Counted from the first letter of the stretch, positions 47,158 to 56,642 are shown. The stretch is DNA of 64,000 nt from Deltaproteobacteria bacterium (GCA_029261835.1 JAJDAO010000056.1:62001-126000); one strand, 5' to 3'. A program made the numbers and translations. The notes: generated by a model not told the origin, from the sequence alone.

Positions 47158-48369
47158 CTACTTGATCGAATCGGCGATCGTGAAGATCGGAAGATACATC
47201 GCGATCAGAATCGCTCCGATCGAGCCACCCATGAAGACCATCATCAGCGGCTCGAGCATCGATGTGAGAGCGCCCACCGCGGTATCGACCTCGTCGTCAT
47301 AGAAGTCCGCAATCTTGCTCAGCATGACTTCCATTGATCCGGTCTCCTCGCCGACGCTGACCATCTGGACCATCATGCCCGGGAAGACCTTCGAGTCTTG
47401 AAGTGGCTCCGCGATCGTCTTGCCCTCGGAGATCGAGGCTCGCGTATCCTGGAGCTCCTTCTCGATCACCATGTTGCCTGCCGTCCTCGCCACGATATCC
47501 AGTCCGTCCAGGATAGGGACACCGCTGGAAATCATCGTGCCCAGTGTCCTGGTGAATCTCGCAACAGCGACCTTCTTGATGATATTGCCGAAAATCGGCA
47601 GATAGAGAGCTGCCAGATCCGTCTTGAATCGAAATGCCAGGCTTCGTGCTCGAGCTTGCTTGAAAGCCGTGATGACGGCCACCGTCCCACCGATCAGGTA
47701 GTGGATGTACGCCTGGAGCCAAGCACTGATATTGATGACCATCTGCGTCGGCCCAGGCAGCGTGCCGCCGAAGTCGGCGAACATCTTCTCGAAGACCGGA
47801 ATCACTTTGATTAGCAGTAGCAGAATACAAGCGATCGCAATCGCGCTGACTGTAGTCGGGTAGACCATCGCCCCCTTGAGTTGCTTGGCGAGCTTGTCCT
47901 GCTTTTCGAGCTGAATTGCCAGGCGGTTCAGGATCGTGTCGAGAATGCCACCAACCTCACCGGCCGCGACCAGGTTGACGTAGAGCGAATCGAAGATTTT
48001 CGGGTGCTTGCCGAGCGACTCGGCAAATGTCGCACCAGCTTCCACCTGAGAGCGCACGTCACGAATCGCCCTCTTGAAAGTCGGATTCTCCTGCTGATCA
48101 GCCAGAATGTGCAAGCACTGGACCAGCGGCAGACCCGCATCCACCATCACCGAGAATTGGCGAGTGAAGACGACCAGATCCTTCACCTTCACCTTCGGCT
48201 GCAGGAAGGTGAAGATCTCGCTGATGTCCTTCGGCTTCCCCTTGACCTTGCCGGGCACGATACCCTGCGAGCGGAGCTGAGCCATCACGCCTTCGACGCT
48301 CTTCGCCTCGAGCTCGCCCTTCTTGCTCGCCCCGTCTCTCGTCTTGCCCTGCCAGATGTAGATCGCCAT
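47158..48369 (-). CDS. pilC: Type IV pilus inner-membrane platform protein PilC
   Basis: A 403 aa member of the GspF/PilC family. Two T2SSF domains are visible: DLVVFTRQFSVMVDAGLPLVQCLHIL (first, about 65-190) and ARFTRTLGTMISSGVPILDGLDIVARTAGN (second, about 265-395). Three hydrophobic helices include YPTTVSAIAIACILLLLIKVIPVF and LEPLMMVFMGGSIGAILIAMYLPIF. It connects PilB and PilT to the growing pilus. ATG 48369 (AIYIWQGKT) is preferred with GAGGA about ten bases upstream. Confidence 0.95.
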   Translation of the reverse strand: MAIYIWQGKTRDGASKKGELEAKSVEGVMAQLRSQGIVPGKVKGKPKDISEIFTFLQPKVKVKDLVVFTRQFSVMVDAGLPLVQCLHILADQQENPTFKRAIRDVRSQVEAGATFAESLGKHPKIFDSLYVNLVAAGEVGGILDTILNRLAIQLEKQDKLAKQLKGAMVYPTTVSAIAIACILLLLIKVIPVFEKMFADFGGTLPGPTQMVINISAWLQAYIHYLIGGTVAVITAFKQARARSLAFRFKTDLAALYLPIFGNIIKKVAVARFTRTLGTMISSGVPILDGLDIVARTAGNMVIEKELQDTRASISEGKTIAEPLQDSKVFPGMMVQMVSVGEETGSMEVMLSKIADFYDDEVDTAVGALTSMLEPLMMVFMGGSIGAILIAMYLPIFTIADSIK

Positions 48370-48441
48370 CGTCACTCATCCTCTGCCGGCCATGCCGGCG
48401 TCATCTCGATCGCGTGCCTTCTTTCAGCCCACCCGACCACT

Positions 48442-49545
48442 TCAGAGCCGCCCCGCCGAGACCTGACCGCCCGCGCCGGGGTTTCCCGTTACGATCAGCG
48501 CCTTCAGCTCGTCGACATCTGGGCTCCGTCCTACGGCATCGTCCATGGCGATCAAGCGTTTTTGCACCAGCGTTGCCAAGCTTTGATTCATTGTCTGCAT
48601 CCCAAACTTGCTCTGCCCGACCTGCATCGCTGAGTAGATCTGATGAATCTTGTCCTCTCGCATCAGGTTCTTGATCGCCGCATTCGGAACCATCACTTCC
48701 AGGGCAAGTATCCGCCCGGGCCCGTTGGCCCGGGGCATGAGCGTCTGACAGAGAACGCCCTCCAATACGAAGGAGAGCTGTTGTCGAATCTGCGACTGCT
48801 GGTAGGGCGGAAACACGTCTACGATACGATTGATCGTCTGCACCGCGGAATTGGTGTGCAGCGTCGCAAATGCCAGGTGCCCGGTCTCCGCCACCGTCAG
48901 GGCAGCTTCGATCGTCTCCAAATCACGCAACTCGCCAATCAGAACCACATCGGGATCCTGCCGCAGAATGTATTTCAGAGCCGCCTTGAAGCTGGTCGTG
49001 TCCGCGCCGATCTCCCGCTGGTTCACCAGGCACCCCTTGTGCGGATGCAGATACTCGATGGGATCCTCGATTGTCACGATGTGCTCATTTCGATCTTGGT
49101 TGATGCGATCGATTATCGTGGCGAGCGTTGTGGACTTGCCCGACCCTGTCGGCCCTGTGACCAGAACGAGGCCTCGCGGCTTCTTCGTGAGCTCCGCCAC
49201 GATCGGCGGAAGTCCCAACTCATCGAATCCCATGATCTTGAATGGGATCGAGCGGAAGGCACCGGCCACATTCCCCCGTTGAACAAATACGTTCCCACGA
49301 AAGCGTGAGAGCTTCTGCACACTGAAGGAGAGGTCGAGCTCGTTCGTCTCCTCGAATTGGTGCTTTTGCGCGTCTGTGAGAACCGAATAGCAGAGCTGCT
49401 TGGTCTCCTGCGGCGAAAGCGGCGGCATCTTCAGAGGGCAAAGCTTGCCATCGATCCGCAGCTGCGGGGGAGTCCCCGTCGAGACGTGCAGATCACTGGC
49501 GCCCTTCTCGATCATCGCCTTGAGAAGCTGGTGCATATTCGCCAT
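48442..49545 (-). CDS. pilT: Type IV pilus retraction ATPase PilT
   Basis: A 367 aa hexameric motor that depolymerises the pilus. It has the N-terminal PilT domain (MIEKGASDLHVSTGTPPQLRIDG), Walker A GPTGSGKST, Asp box TIEDPIEYLH, Walker B DPDVVLIGELRD and His box GHLAFATLHTNSA. The retraction-specific AIRNLIRE motif appears as AIKNLMRE (about 290-297). It follows pilB in the same direction and lies directly upstream of pilC. Confidence 0.96.
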   Translation of the reverse strand: MANMHQLLKAMIEKGASDLHVSTGTPPQLRIDGKLCPLKMPPLSPQETKQLCYSVLTDAQKHQFEETNELDLSFSVQKLSRFRGNVFVQRGNVAGAFRSIPFKIMGFDELGLPPIVAELTKKPRGLVLVTGPTGSGKSTTLATIIDRINQDRNEHIVTIEDPIEYLHPHKGCLVNQREIGADTTSFKAALKYILRQDPDVVLIGELRDLETIEAALTVAETGHLAFATLHTNSAVQTINRIVDVFPPYQQSQIRQQLSFVLEGVLCQTLMPRANGPGRILALEVMVPNAAIKNLMREDKIHQIYSAMQVGQSKFGMQTMNQSLATLVQKRLIAMDDAVGRSPDVDELKALIVTGNPGAGGQVSAGRL

Positions 49546-49578
49546 TGAGGGGCTCTTCCTTTACTTCAGTGGCTGTCG

Positions 49579-51315
49579 TCAGGCCGAATCTGCGGTAGAG
49601 ACTCGATAGACCTCACTCAACGTAGTGGTTCCTTCGAGAAGTTTATTCAAGGCGCTCCGCCTCAGCGTCATCATGCCTCCGCGGATTGCCTCTCGCTTGA
49701 TTTCCGTTGTTGACGCACCGTTTAGAACGAACTCCTTGAGCTCTTCGGTCATTACCATGACTTCGTAGATCGCCACGCGGCCCTTGAAGCCGGTGTCCGA
49801 GCAGAGCGAGCAGCCGGCCCCCTTCTTCGGCTGGAAGCCGGCAACCTCCTGCTCGCTGAGACCCGCGGAAGTCAGATCCTCCCTGGAAACCTCGGGATCG
49901 TCCTCGACGCATTCCGAACATATCCGTCGGCCGAGACGCTGAGCCACAATGCAGTTGACCGCGGAGGCCACCAGGAAGGGCTCGATACCCATGTTCAGCA
50001 GGCGGTTGACGGTGGACGGTGCATCGTTCGTGTGAAGAGTCGAGAGCACCATGTGACCGGTGAGCGCAGCCTTGACCGCAATCTCTGCCGTCTCGAAGTC
50101 ACGAATCTCACCGACCATGATGATGTCAGGATCCTGGCGCAGAAACGAGCGCAGAGCAGCGGCGAAGTTCAGTCCAATATCTTCGTGCATCTGTACTTGA
50201 TTGATACCAGACAGGTTGAACTCGACGGGGTCCTCGGCCGTAGATAGATTCTCGCCTACACCGTTCAGCTCCGACAGTGCCGAGTAGAGTGTCGTCGTCT
50301 TTCCCGAGCCCGTCGGCCCTGTCACCAACACCATCCCAAAGGGCTGATGGATGCTGTGCTTGAAATCGTCGAGCTGATCCTGCTCGAAACCTAGCTTGGT
50401 CATATCGAGCTGCAGGTTGCTCTTGTCCAGAAGGCGCAGCACGATCTTCTCACCAAAGAGCGTCGGGAGGACCGAGACGCGAAAGTCCATCTCCTTGCCT
50501 TTGCCGAGCTTGAGCTTGATACGCCCATCCTGTGGCAGCCGGCGCTCGGCGATATCCAGCTCGGCCATGATCTTTACGCGAGAGAGAATGGCATTCCGAA
50601 GCTTGATCGGCGGCTTCATCACTTCGTAGAGCACACCGTCGATGCGGTAACGCACGCGGAATGTCTTCTCGTAGGGCTCGATGTGGATATCGGAGGCGGT
50701 CCGCTTAATCGCATCTGTGAGGATGAGATTCACGAGCTTGACGACCGGCGCGTCCTCGGCTTCGCGGTTGGCCAGCGCCTCGTCGAAGTCGTCGGCATCC
50801 TGAACGACATCGATGTCGGTGTCGTCGAAACCGGCCATCACGTCCTCGAGCATGTCCTCTTGCTCGTAGTGCTGCTCGATGGCGCGGCGAATGGCCTCCT
50901 CGGAGGCCACGACCGGCTGGATGTTGTAGCCGGTGAGGAACTTGATGTCGTCCAGCGCGAAGATGTTGGACGGATCGGAGGTCGCCAGGATGAGAGTCGA
51001 GCCGGCGCGGTTGACCGGTACGACCGTATGCTTCTGTGCCACTTCCTGTGGGATCAGCTCGATCACTTCCGTATCGATGTCAAAGTCATCGAGGTTGATC
51101 GATGGGACGCCATACTGCTTGGCGACGAAGTCGGTCAGCTCCTCCTCATCGAGAAAGCCGAGCTGGGTGATCTGCGCGCCGAGTCGCTGGCCTTTGGCGG
51201 CAGCCTCCTCGCGCGCCTTCGTCAGCTGGTCTGCCGAGAGCAGATTCTCTCGGACCAGAAGTTCGCCGATCCGCTCGTTCAAGAGCCCAGCCCCTCCGCA
51301 ACAGGCATCCCCCAT
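49579..51315 (-). CDS. pilB: Type IV pilus extension ATPase PilB
   Basis: A 578 aa hexameric motor that assembles the pilus. The N-terminal MshEN-like domain (LLNERIGELLVRENLLSADQLTKAREEA) may bind c-di-GMP in relatives. The ATPase part has Walker A GPTGSGKTT, Asp box STAEDPVEF, Walker B DPDIIMVGEIRD and His box GHMVLSTLHTNDAPS. A zinc site of four cysteines is in RRICSECVEDD...GAGCSLCSDTGFKGR. ATG 51315 has GGGGAG nearby; TTG 51282 is possible. It heads the pilB-T-C-S-R block. Confidence 0.96.
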   Translation of the reverse strand: MGDACCGGAGLLNERIGELLVRENLLSADQLTKAREEAAAKGQRLGAQITQLGFLDEEELTDFVAKQYGVPSINLDDFDIDTEVIELIPQEVAQKHTVVPVNRAGSTLILATSDPSNIFALDDIKFLTGYNIQPVVASEEAIRRAIEQHYEQEDMLEDVMAGFDDTDIDVVQDADDFDEALANREAEDAPVVKLVNLILTDAIKRTASDIHIEPYEKTFRVRYRIDGVLYEVMKPPIKLRNAILSRVKIMAELDIAERRLPQDGRIKLKLGKGKEMDFRVSVLPTLFGEKIVLRLLDKSNLQLDMTKLGFEQDQLDDFKHSIHQPFGMVLVTGPTGSGKTTTLYSALSELNGVGENLSTAEDPVEFNLSGINQVQMHEDIGLNFAAALRSFLRQDPDIIMVGEIRDFETAEIAVKAALTGHMVLSTLHTNDAPSTVNRLLNMGIEPFLVASAVNCIVAQRLGRRICSECVEDDPEVSREDLTSAGLSEQEVAGFQPKKGAGCSLCSDTGFKGRVAIYEVMVMTEELKEFVLNGASTTEIKREAIRGGMMTLRRSALNKLLEGTTTLSEVYRVSTADSA

Positions 51316-51431
51316 CCGCTCCCCGCGGAACGAACGGAGGAAAATCCCTTCAGCAAGCCAATCGACGCTCCCCTGCCCTTGGCAAAAGGAGCGCAATCTC
51401 GCCGGGATATCGGCCCGCTGCGGGAGGATCT

Positions 51432-52502
51432 TTACTCGGAGGTGTGCGTCAGCTCGGAGAGGCTCGTGTGGGCGGCGCGCAGGACCAGCAGTCCCTGCAG
51501 GGTAAGGGTCAGCCAGAATATGAACCAGACCAGAACGCCCATCGCGAGAGCTGTCGCGGGATCGACGCCGAGCCGCACCAGCACGGCCTTGAACGCGAGT
51601 TGATAGGGCCCGATGAACCCCGGCGCCGACGGAACGGCGACCGCTGCCCCGACCGCCCCCAGGAGAATCCACGAGATGAAGAGCGTGTCCAGCGGAGAGC
51701 CCAGATCCACGCCGAACGCCCAGAGGCCGAGTAGCAGCGGTCCCGTGGAGGCGACCAGCCAGATCACGATCGAGTGGAGCACGATCCAGAAAAGGTGACG
51801 GCCGCCGCGCAGCGCCCCGAGCCCAGCGATGAAGCTGCGAAGCGCGCGCTCCACGACGGCAGAGAACGTCTCGGGAAACGGGCGCAGTAGCAGCAGAGTG
51901 AACCGGATCACGACCTCCGGCGCTGTCCGCAGCAGAACCAGTCCAGTCACCGGTGCCACGGCTATCGGCAGGAGCAATGTCGCGCCCCGGTGGAGAACTC
52001 CAGTGGCATCGGAGGTCATGCCGACGACGGCCAGCGCTCCGAAAGCCAGCAGCAACACCGTCACGATGTCCAACACACGCTCGAGCACAACCGTACCGAT
52101 CACCCCCCCCAACGGGATGCCGCTCTCCCGGGCCAGCGTCCAGGAACGCACGAACTCACCAATGCGCAGTGGCAGCAGGTTGTTGACCATGAAGCCGATG
52201 GCAGTGGCGCGGTACAGCGTGCCGCGAGGGATCTCGGCAATCGGGTTGGTGAGATGTCGCCAGCGAAGCGCTCTGGCGTAGATGCTCAGCACGTAGAAGG
52301 GGGCCGAGAAGATGAACAGCTGCCAGAAGTCGACCCCCCTCATCGCCATCAGCACATCCGACAGCGGGATCCCGCGTGCGGCGTACCAGACGCAGACGAG
52401 CGTGACACCAACGCCCAGCCAAACCCGCCAGTCCCGCAACCTCGCGCCACGCCTCGGCGCAGTCGCTTCGGATTCCGCCTGTTTCACGAGTTCTTCAGCC
52501 AC
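51432..52502 (-). CDS. YbhN/UPF0104-family integral membrane protein (lysylphosphatidylglycerol synthetase TM-like)
   Basis: A 356 aa protein with about eight hydrophobic helices. Hallmarks of the family are ALRWRHLTNP, VNNLLPLRIGEFVRSWTLAR, ERVLDIVTVLLL and AVPSAPGFIGPYQLAFKAVL. It is the flippase-like membrane half of MprF-type proteins, without the aminoacyltransferase domain. It may move lipids or handle a polyprenyl-linked sugar. It overlaps the end of ribF by 19 bases. The substrate is unknown. Confidence 0.85.
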   Translation of the reverse strand: MAEELVKQAESEATAPRRGARLRDWRVWLGVGVTLVCVWYAARGIPLSDVLMAMRGVDFWQLFIFSAPFYVLSIYARALRWRHLTNPIAEIPRGTLYRATAIGFMVNNLLPLRIGEFVRSWTLARESGIPLGGVIGTVVLERVLDIVTVLLLAFGALAVVGMTSDATGVLHRGATLLLPIAVAPVTGLVLLRTAPEVVIRFTLLLLRPFPETFSAVVERALRSFIAGLGALRGGRHLFWIVLHSIVIWLVASTGPLLLGLWAFGVDLGSPLDTLFISWILLGAVGAAVAVPSAPGFIGPYQLAFKAVLVRLGVDPATALAMGVLVWFIFWLTLTLQGLLVLRAAHTSLSELTHTSE

Positions 52503-53434
52503 GCTCGAGCTTCCGCGACATCGCGAGCAATCTGCTCGCGCAAGGCGGTCGAACTCGCGAATCTCCGCTCGGGTCGCAGCAGTGTCAGAAAACTCAGCTC
52601 GACCTCACGGCCGTAGATGGCCGACGAAAAGTCGAGCAGATGGGCTTCGGCCACGAGCGCTCCTTCGTCCTCGAAGGTGGGACGGCGCCCGACATTCGTC
52701 ACGGCCGACAGCCGACTGTCCCTCGCCGGGTCCCCGTCATCGAGAAAACGAAGCTCACCGATGTAGACTCCCTGCTTCGGAAGAATCTCGTTCCTCGGCG
52801 CCAGGTTGGCCGTGGGAAAGCCCAGGCCCCGACCGAATCGCCGGCCCTTCACCACCGGCCCCCGCACGCTGAACGGACGCCCGAGCAGGCTGGCAGCCTC
52901 TTCGACCTGTCCGTGACTCAGGAGATCTCGGATTCTCGTGGAGTTCACGTCTCGCTCACCGATCGTCACCTCGGGAATGATGGTGACCGAGAATCCCAGC
53001 CGCGGTCCGGTTTCGGCCAAGAGCCGCATCGACCCCTCGCGGTCCCGACCGAAGTGAAAATCGTAGCCGACGTAGACTTCCACCGGAGAGATGCGTCGGT
53101 AAATGTGCTCATTCACGAAGACTTCAGGGGACGTCTTGGCGAAGGCGAGATCGAATGGCTCCGCGATGAGTACGTCCAGCCCAAGCTGATCGAGGATCTC
53201 GACCTTTTGCTCCATGGTGGCGAGCATCCGGGGCCCGCCCTCCCGCTGCAACACCTTACGCGGATGCGGATCGAAGGTGTAGAGGACTGCTTCGCCGCGC
53301 AGAGCTCGAGCGCGTGAGATCACGGTGTCGAGAATGGCGCGGTGGCCGAGGTGTACTCCGTCGAAGTTTCCGATCGTGAGCACAGGGCGTACCAAGCGGC
53401 GTTCGAGAGTCGCGGTCCCGCGAACCAACTCCAA
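52484..53434 (-). CDS. ribF: Bifunctional riboflavin kinase / FAD synthetase
   Basis: A 316 aa enzyme making FMN and FAD. The N-terminal FAD synthetase part has TIGNFDGVHLGHRAIL and NSTRIRDLLSHGQVEEAASLLGRP. The C-terminal riboflavin kinase part has KGRRFGRGLGFPTANL and the G-V-Y motif in KQGVYIGELRF. A TTG start at 53434 gives the conserved MELVRG N-terminus. Its start codon shares one base with the ATG of the divergent permease frame. It is upstream of the YbhN-like gene, with overlap. Confidence 0.95.
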   Translation of the reverse strand: MELVRGTATLERRLVRPVLTIGNFDGVHLGHRAILDTVISRARALRGEAVLYTFDPHPRKVLQREGGPRMLATMEQKVEILDQLGLDVLIAEPFDLAFAKTSPEVFVNEHIYRRISPVEVYVGYDFHFGRDREGSMRLLAETGPRLGFSVTIIPEVTIGERDVNSTRIRDLLSHGQVEEAASLLGRPFSVRGPVVKGRRFGRGLGFPTANLAPRNEILPKQGVYIGELRFLDDGDPARDSRLSAVTNVGRRPTFEDEGALVAEAHLLDFSSAIYGREVELSFLTLLRPERRFASSTALREQIARDVAEARAWLKNS

Positions 53435-53451
53435 TGCTAGACTCCCGTGCC

Positions 53452-54546
53452 GTGCGCACTCTCACGCAGTACTTCGTAGCGCGCTACCTGACCCTGTTCG
53501 CGGCCATCCTCGCCGCCTCCACCCTGACCATCGTGATCGTCGAGACACTGCTCAACTACGACGTGATATTTGGGATGAACGAGGGCGGGGCGGGGTTGCT
53601 CACCTATGTCTTCTTGCGAGTCCCATCCTACTACCTGCGCGATCTCATCCCGGTAGCGGCCTTCGGAGCCAGCTTCTTCTCCCTCGGCCTTGCGGTGCGG
53701 TGGTTCGAAATCACCGCCTTGAAAGCTGGAGGTATTTCGCCCCATCGCGCTGCACTCCCGCTCCTCGCCGTCGCCGCCCTGCTCTCCCTGTGCGCGTTCG
53801 GAGTGAACGAGACAATCGTGACCGGGGCAACTCGCGCCTGGAACGAGCAGCAGCAAGCCGCCGACGAGCAGCTCGTGTTTCGCCGGCGAGCGTTCTGGTA
53901 CCACAAGGGAAGTATCGTTTACAACATCATGGGCTCGGATCCCGCGACGCACACCCTGCGGGGTGTCGAGATCATCAGGCGTACGCCTCGCGGCCGGCTC
54001 GAACTCGACATCCTGGCCGAGCGGGCGACCGTTGCCAAAGACGGTACATGGCACCTGGAGAATGCCACCGTCCGCCACTTCACTCCGGACCGACCCGAGG
54101 AGCCAACGCGTATCGAATTCGGCGTCACGATGGACATTCACATCTCAGACGATCGAGACCTGCTGCTGCGTCAGACAGATGCCGGCAGCCTGCCACTTCC
54201 CGAGCTGGTGGCGTACATCGAGCGCTACGGTGGCGACGACGAACCGGCCAGCCGGACTAATCGCGAACGTCTCCGCACGCTGCTTCATCAACGCCTCAGT
54301 GAGCCCGTACTCGTGCTGCTCTTCACGCTGCTCGCCGTTCCCTTGGCGCTGCGCGCGACGCCGGGGGGAGGCCTCGGTCCCACCAGTCTCTACGCCGTCG
54401 GAACCCTCGGCCTCTTCTTCTTGGCGCGCAGCGTGACCATCGCGTTGGCGACGGATGGAATCATGCCAGGCGCCGCAACCGTCTGGGGCGTGCTCTGTCT
54501 CTTCGCGCTCTGGGGCTGCCTGGGGCTCTGGCGCACGGCCCGCTGA
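53452..54546 (+). CDS. lptG: LPS export permease, LptF/LptG family (YjgP/YjgQ)
   Basis: A roughly 364 aa inner-membrane protein of the LPS transporter. Three helices near the N-terminus and three near the C-terminus bracket a periplasmic beta-jellyroll (about 145-260, WYHKGSIVYNIMGSDPATHTLRGVEIIRR). The first coupling region is FEITALKAGGISPHRAALPLL. The GTG at 53452 (VRTLTQYFVARYLTLF) fits the family start better than ATG 53434. LptF and LptG are hard to separate by eye; only one is present here, and the lptG symbol is a best guess. Confidence 0.88.
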   Translation: MRTLTQYFVARYLTLFAAILAASTLTIVIVETLLNYDVIFGMNEGGAGLLTYVFLRVPSYYLRDLIPVAAFGASFFSLGLAVRWFEITALKAGGISPHRAALPLLAVAALLSLCAFGVNETIVTGATRAWNEQQQAADEQLVFRRRAFWYHKGSIVYNIMGSDPATHTLRGVEIIRRTPRGRLELDILAERATVAKDGTWHLENATVRHFTPDRPEEPTRIEFGVTMDIHISDDRDLLLRQTDAGSLPLPELVAYIERYGGDDEPASRTNRERLRTLLHQRLSEPVLVLLFTLLAVPLALRATPGGGLGPTSLYAVGTLGLFFLARSVTIALATDGIMPGAATVWGVLCLFALWGCLGLWRTAR

Positions 54547-54550
54547 GCCA

Positions 54551-54626
54551 AGAAGCTATCTCACAAACCCTTCCCGTCGCCTGGCACGTGCCTTCGGCTC
54601 GGTCCGGGGTTTGTGAGATAGCTTCT
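54551..54626. repeat. Interspersed palindromic repeat, copy C (compact, perfect arms)
   Basis: Arms AGAAGCTATCTCACAAACCC (54551-54570) and GGGTTTGTGAGATAGCTTCT (54607-54626) are a perfect 20-bp inverted repeat around a 36-base spacer. The spacer start CCCGTCGCCTGGCACGTGCC and end CGGCTCGGTCCGG match copy A, so copy A appears to be this unit with about 130 extra bases. It lies four bases after the permease stop and before the hflC stop (convergent). Confidence 0.9.
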
Positions 54627-54627
54627 G

Positions 54628-54646
54628 GTGTCCTGGGACAGGACAC
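54628..54646. terminator. Small hairpin next to repeat copy C
   Basis: GTGTCCT / AGGACAC with loop GGGAC, directly after copy C and two bases from the hflC stop. Probably part of the terminator region of the convergent pair. No T-run. Confidence 0.4.
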
Positions 54647-54647
54647 A

Positions 54648-55601
54648 CTACGGCGGCGGAGTAGACTCGAGAGCGGGTGCGCTGCTGACGCCGGGCTCCG
54701 GAATCGAGCGCGCGTTGCCCCTCGGCGGTGATTCCTTCTCGGGAGAAAGGAATCGAAAGAACTCATTGCCGGGCGCAAGCACCAGCGTCGTACGCTCACC
54801 CACGGTGGCGCGATAGGCCTCGAGAGTGCGTAGGAACGCGTAGAACTCGGTGTCCTTTTCGTAGGCGGCGGCGTAGATCGCGGCCGCGGCAGCATCACCC
54901 TCGCCTCGCGTGACCTCTGCGTTCGCACTCGCTCGGGCGAGTATCGTCCGAGCCTCGTGGTCGGCCTTGGCACGGATCTCGCGCGCCGCGCGCTCTCCCC
55001 TGGCACGATGCTCACGCGAAACCGCGCGGCGCTGCTCTCGCATCTGTTGATATGCGGCGGGCTCTGCCTCGCGCGGCAGCTCCGTGCGATTGATGCGCAC
55101 GTCGACTACTCGGACACCCTTCTCCGCCAACTTGGCGCTCACTTCTGTGTCTAGCTGTTCCAACACGTTCGCGCGAGAAAGGAGCTGCTCCAGAGGCAGG
55201 CGGCCCACTGTCGCCCCCACGAGCGACTTGAGTCGCCGCTGAATCGCCTTCTCGGCGTCTCCCATACCGCCCGGGTAGCTGCGACGAAACACCAGCGGAT
55301 CGATGATTCTCCAGACGGCGTAGTAGTCGACCAGCAGCGTCTCGTCTCCGATCAGGAGCTCCACCGGTCGGGCATCCATGTACTGCAGCCGCTTGTCCAG
55401 CGTCTCGATGCTCTCGAGCAACGGCACCCGAGCGGTCAGCCCGGGCTCAGTAATCGGTTCCCGCCAGGGCGAGCCCAACACGAGGCGGATCTTGTACTCG
55501 TACTCGTTCGTGACGACTACGGGCCCCCAGCCGAACTGCCCGGCCCAGAGAGAACCGACTGCGGCGGCGGCGAGCACCAGCCCGAGAAAGAGAAGCCTCA
55601 T
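54648..55601 (-). CDS. hflC: SPFH-family membrane protein HflC
   Basis: A 317 aa single-pass protein (N-terminal helix LLFLGLVLAAAAVGSLWAG) with an SPFH/Band-7 domain (about 25-190, PLLESIETLDKRLQYMDARPVELLIGDETLLVDYYAVWRI). A long coiled-coil region of charged and Ala residues follows. With HflK it forms a periplasm-facing complex that restrains the FtsH protease. The start overlaps the hflK stop (ATGA). The C-terminal ~40 residues are Pro/Ser-rich and not typical. Confidence 0.93.
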   Translation of the reverse strand: MRLLFLGLVLAAAAVGSLWAGQFGWGPVVVTNEYEYKIRLVLGSPWREPITEPGLTARVPLLESIETLDKRLQYMDARPVELLIGDETLLVDYYAVWRIIDPLVFRRSYPGGMGDAEKAIQRRLKSLVGATVGRLPLEQLLSRANVLEQLDTEVSAKLAEKGVRVVDVRINRTELPREAEPAAYQQMREQRRAVSREHRARGERAAREIRAKADHEARTILARASANAEVTRGEGDAAAAAIYAAAYEKDTEFYAFLRTLEAYRATVGERTTLVLAPGNEFFRFLSPEKESPPRGNARSIPEPGVSSAPALESTPPP

Positions 55602-56641
55602 TGACCCACTCCCTCTGGCTGCAGTCTCGCGGCGCCCTTGAGCGGCAGGAGGGGAAGCAGATTGACGGTATCCGGTTCGACGATCAGCTTCTCCACCTCC
55701 GGCAGGATCTCCTCCATGGTCTCGAGATAGAGGCGCCGTCGCATTACGTCCGGTGCCCGTCGGTATTCCGCCAGCAGCGCCTCGAAGCGCGTCGCTCGGC
55801 CCTTCGATTCGAGTATCTTCGACTCTCTGTAGGCCTCCGAGCCCTCCCGCAGCTCGGCCGCCTGGGCCTCTGACCTCTCGAGTATCTCGCGCGTGTCGCC
55901 CCTTGCCACGGAGACCGCGCGAGTCTCGTCCTGCTGAGCGGCGACGACATCTTCGAATGCAGCGCGCACCTGGGCGGGCGGGTGTACTGTCTGCAGATTG
56001 ATCTTGTCGATGGCGAAAGGCGAGTGTCGCCCGTCTGGCTCGAAGTAGCTGTTGAGCGTCTCTTCCACGATCCTCTGCGCATCCACCTCGATTTCGTGGC
56101 GGTTGCGGAAGAGAACCTCGTCGACCGCCTTGCGTCCGATCACCTCTCGCACGGCCGCCTGCGTCGACTCGCGCAAGATCTGCTTCGGCTGCGCCATTCC
56201 GTAGACGAAGGAGTACGGATTCTCGACCGTGTACTGCAGCTCGAAGCTGACGCTGACGATATTGCTGTCGGCCGTCTGGATGAAGTTCGCGAACGAACCC
56301 TCTCCGCCCGCGGGCCGCCCGTCCTCGTCGATGGCCGGCGGCTTGCCGTGCGACATGCCGAACTCTTCGGTGCGGAGCCCTTCCGTGTTCACGGATGTCT
56401 CATACTCGAGCGGCTCCGGCCAATGCCAGTTCCATCCCTCGCGATGCTCGGTTCGGTTGTACTTGCCAAGCTGCAGGATGATCGCCGCCTCTCCCAGCTC
56501 CAGGTAGTAGAACCCCGTGCTGAGCCAGCCGCAGATTACGGCGAACGAAACGATCCCCAGCAGCCAGCTGCCGAGGGTACGCCCCACACCGCGACGGATT
56601 CGCTGATCCGTCTCTGCGTCACGCGCACCGCGCCACGCCAC
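55598..56641 (-). CDS. hflK: SPFH-family membrane protein HflK
   Basis: A 347 aa SPFH protein. A membrane helix (about 26-48, WLLGIVSFAVICGWLSTGFYYL) precedes the SPFH domain (GEAAIILQLGKYNRTEHREGWNWHWPEPLEYETSVNTEGLRTEEFGM). The coiled-coil part has VDEVLFRNRHEIEVDAQRIV and VHPPAQVRAAFEDVVAAQQDE. GTG 56641 lies four to five bases after GAGGAGGGG and one base after the upstream slipin stop. It partners with HflC. Confidence 0.93.
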   Translation of the reverse strand: MAWRGARDAETDQRIRRGVGRTLGSWLLGIVSFAVICGWLSTGFYYLELGEAAIILQLGKYNRTEHREGWNWHWPEPLEYETSVNTEGLRTEEFGMSHGKPPAIDEDGRPAGGEGSFANFIQTADSNIVSVSFELQYTVENPYSFVYGMAQPKQILRESTQAAVREVIGRKAVDEVLFRNRHEIEVDAQRIVEETLNSYFEPDGRHSPFAIDKINLQTVHPPAQVRAAFEDVVAAQQDETRAVSVARGDTREILERSEAQAAELREGSEAYRESKILESKGRATRFEALLAEYRRAPDVMRRRLYLETMEEILPEVEKLIVEPDTVNLLPLLPLKGAARLQPEGVGQ

Positions 56642-56642
56642 G

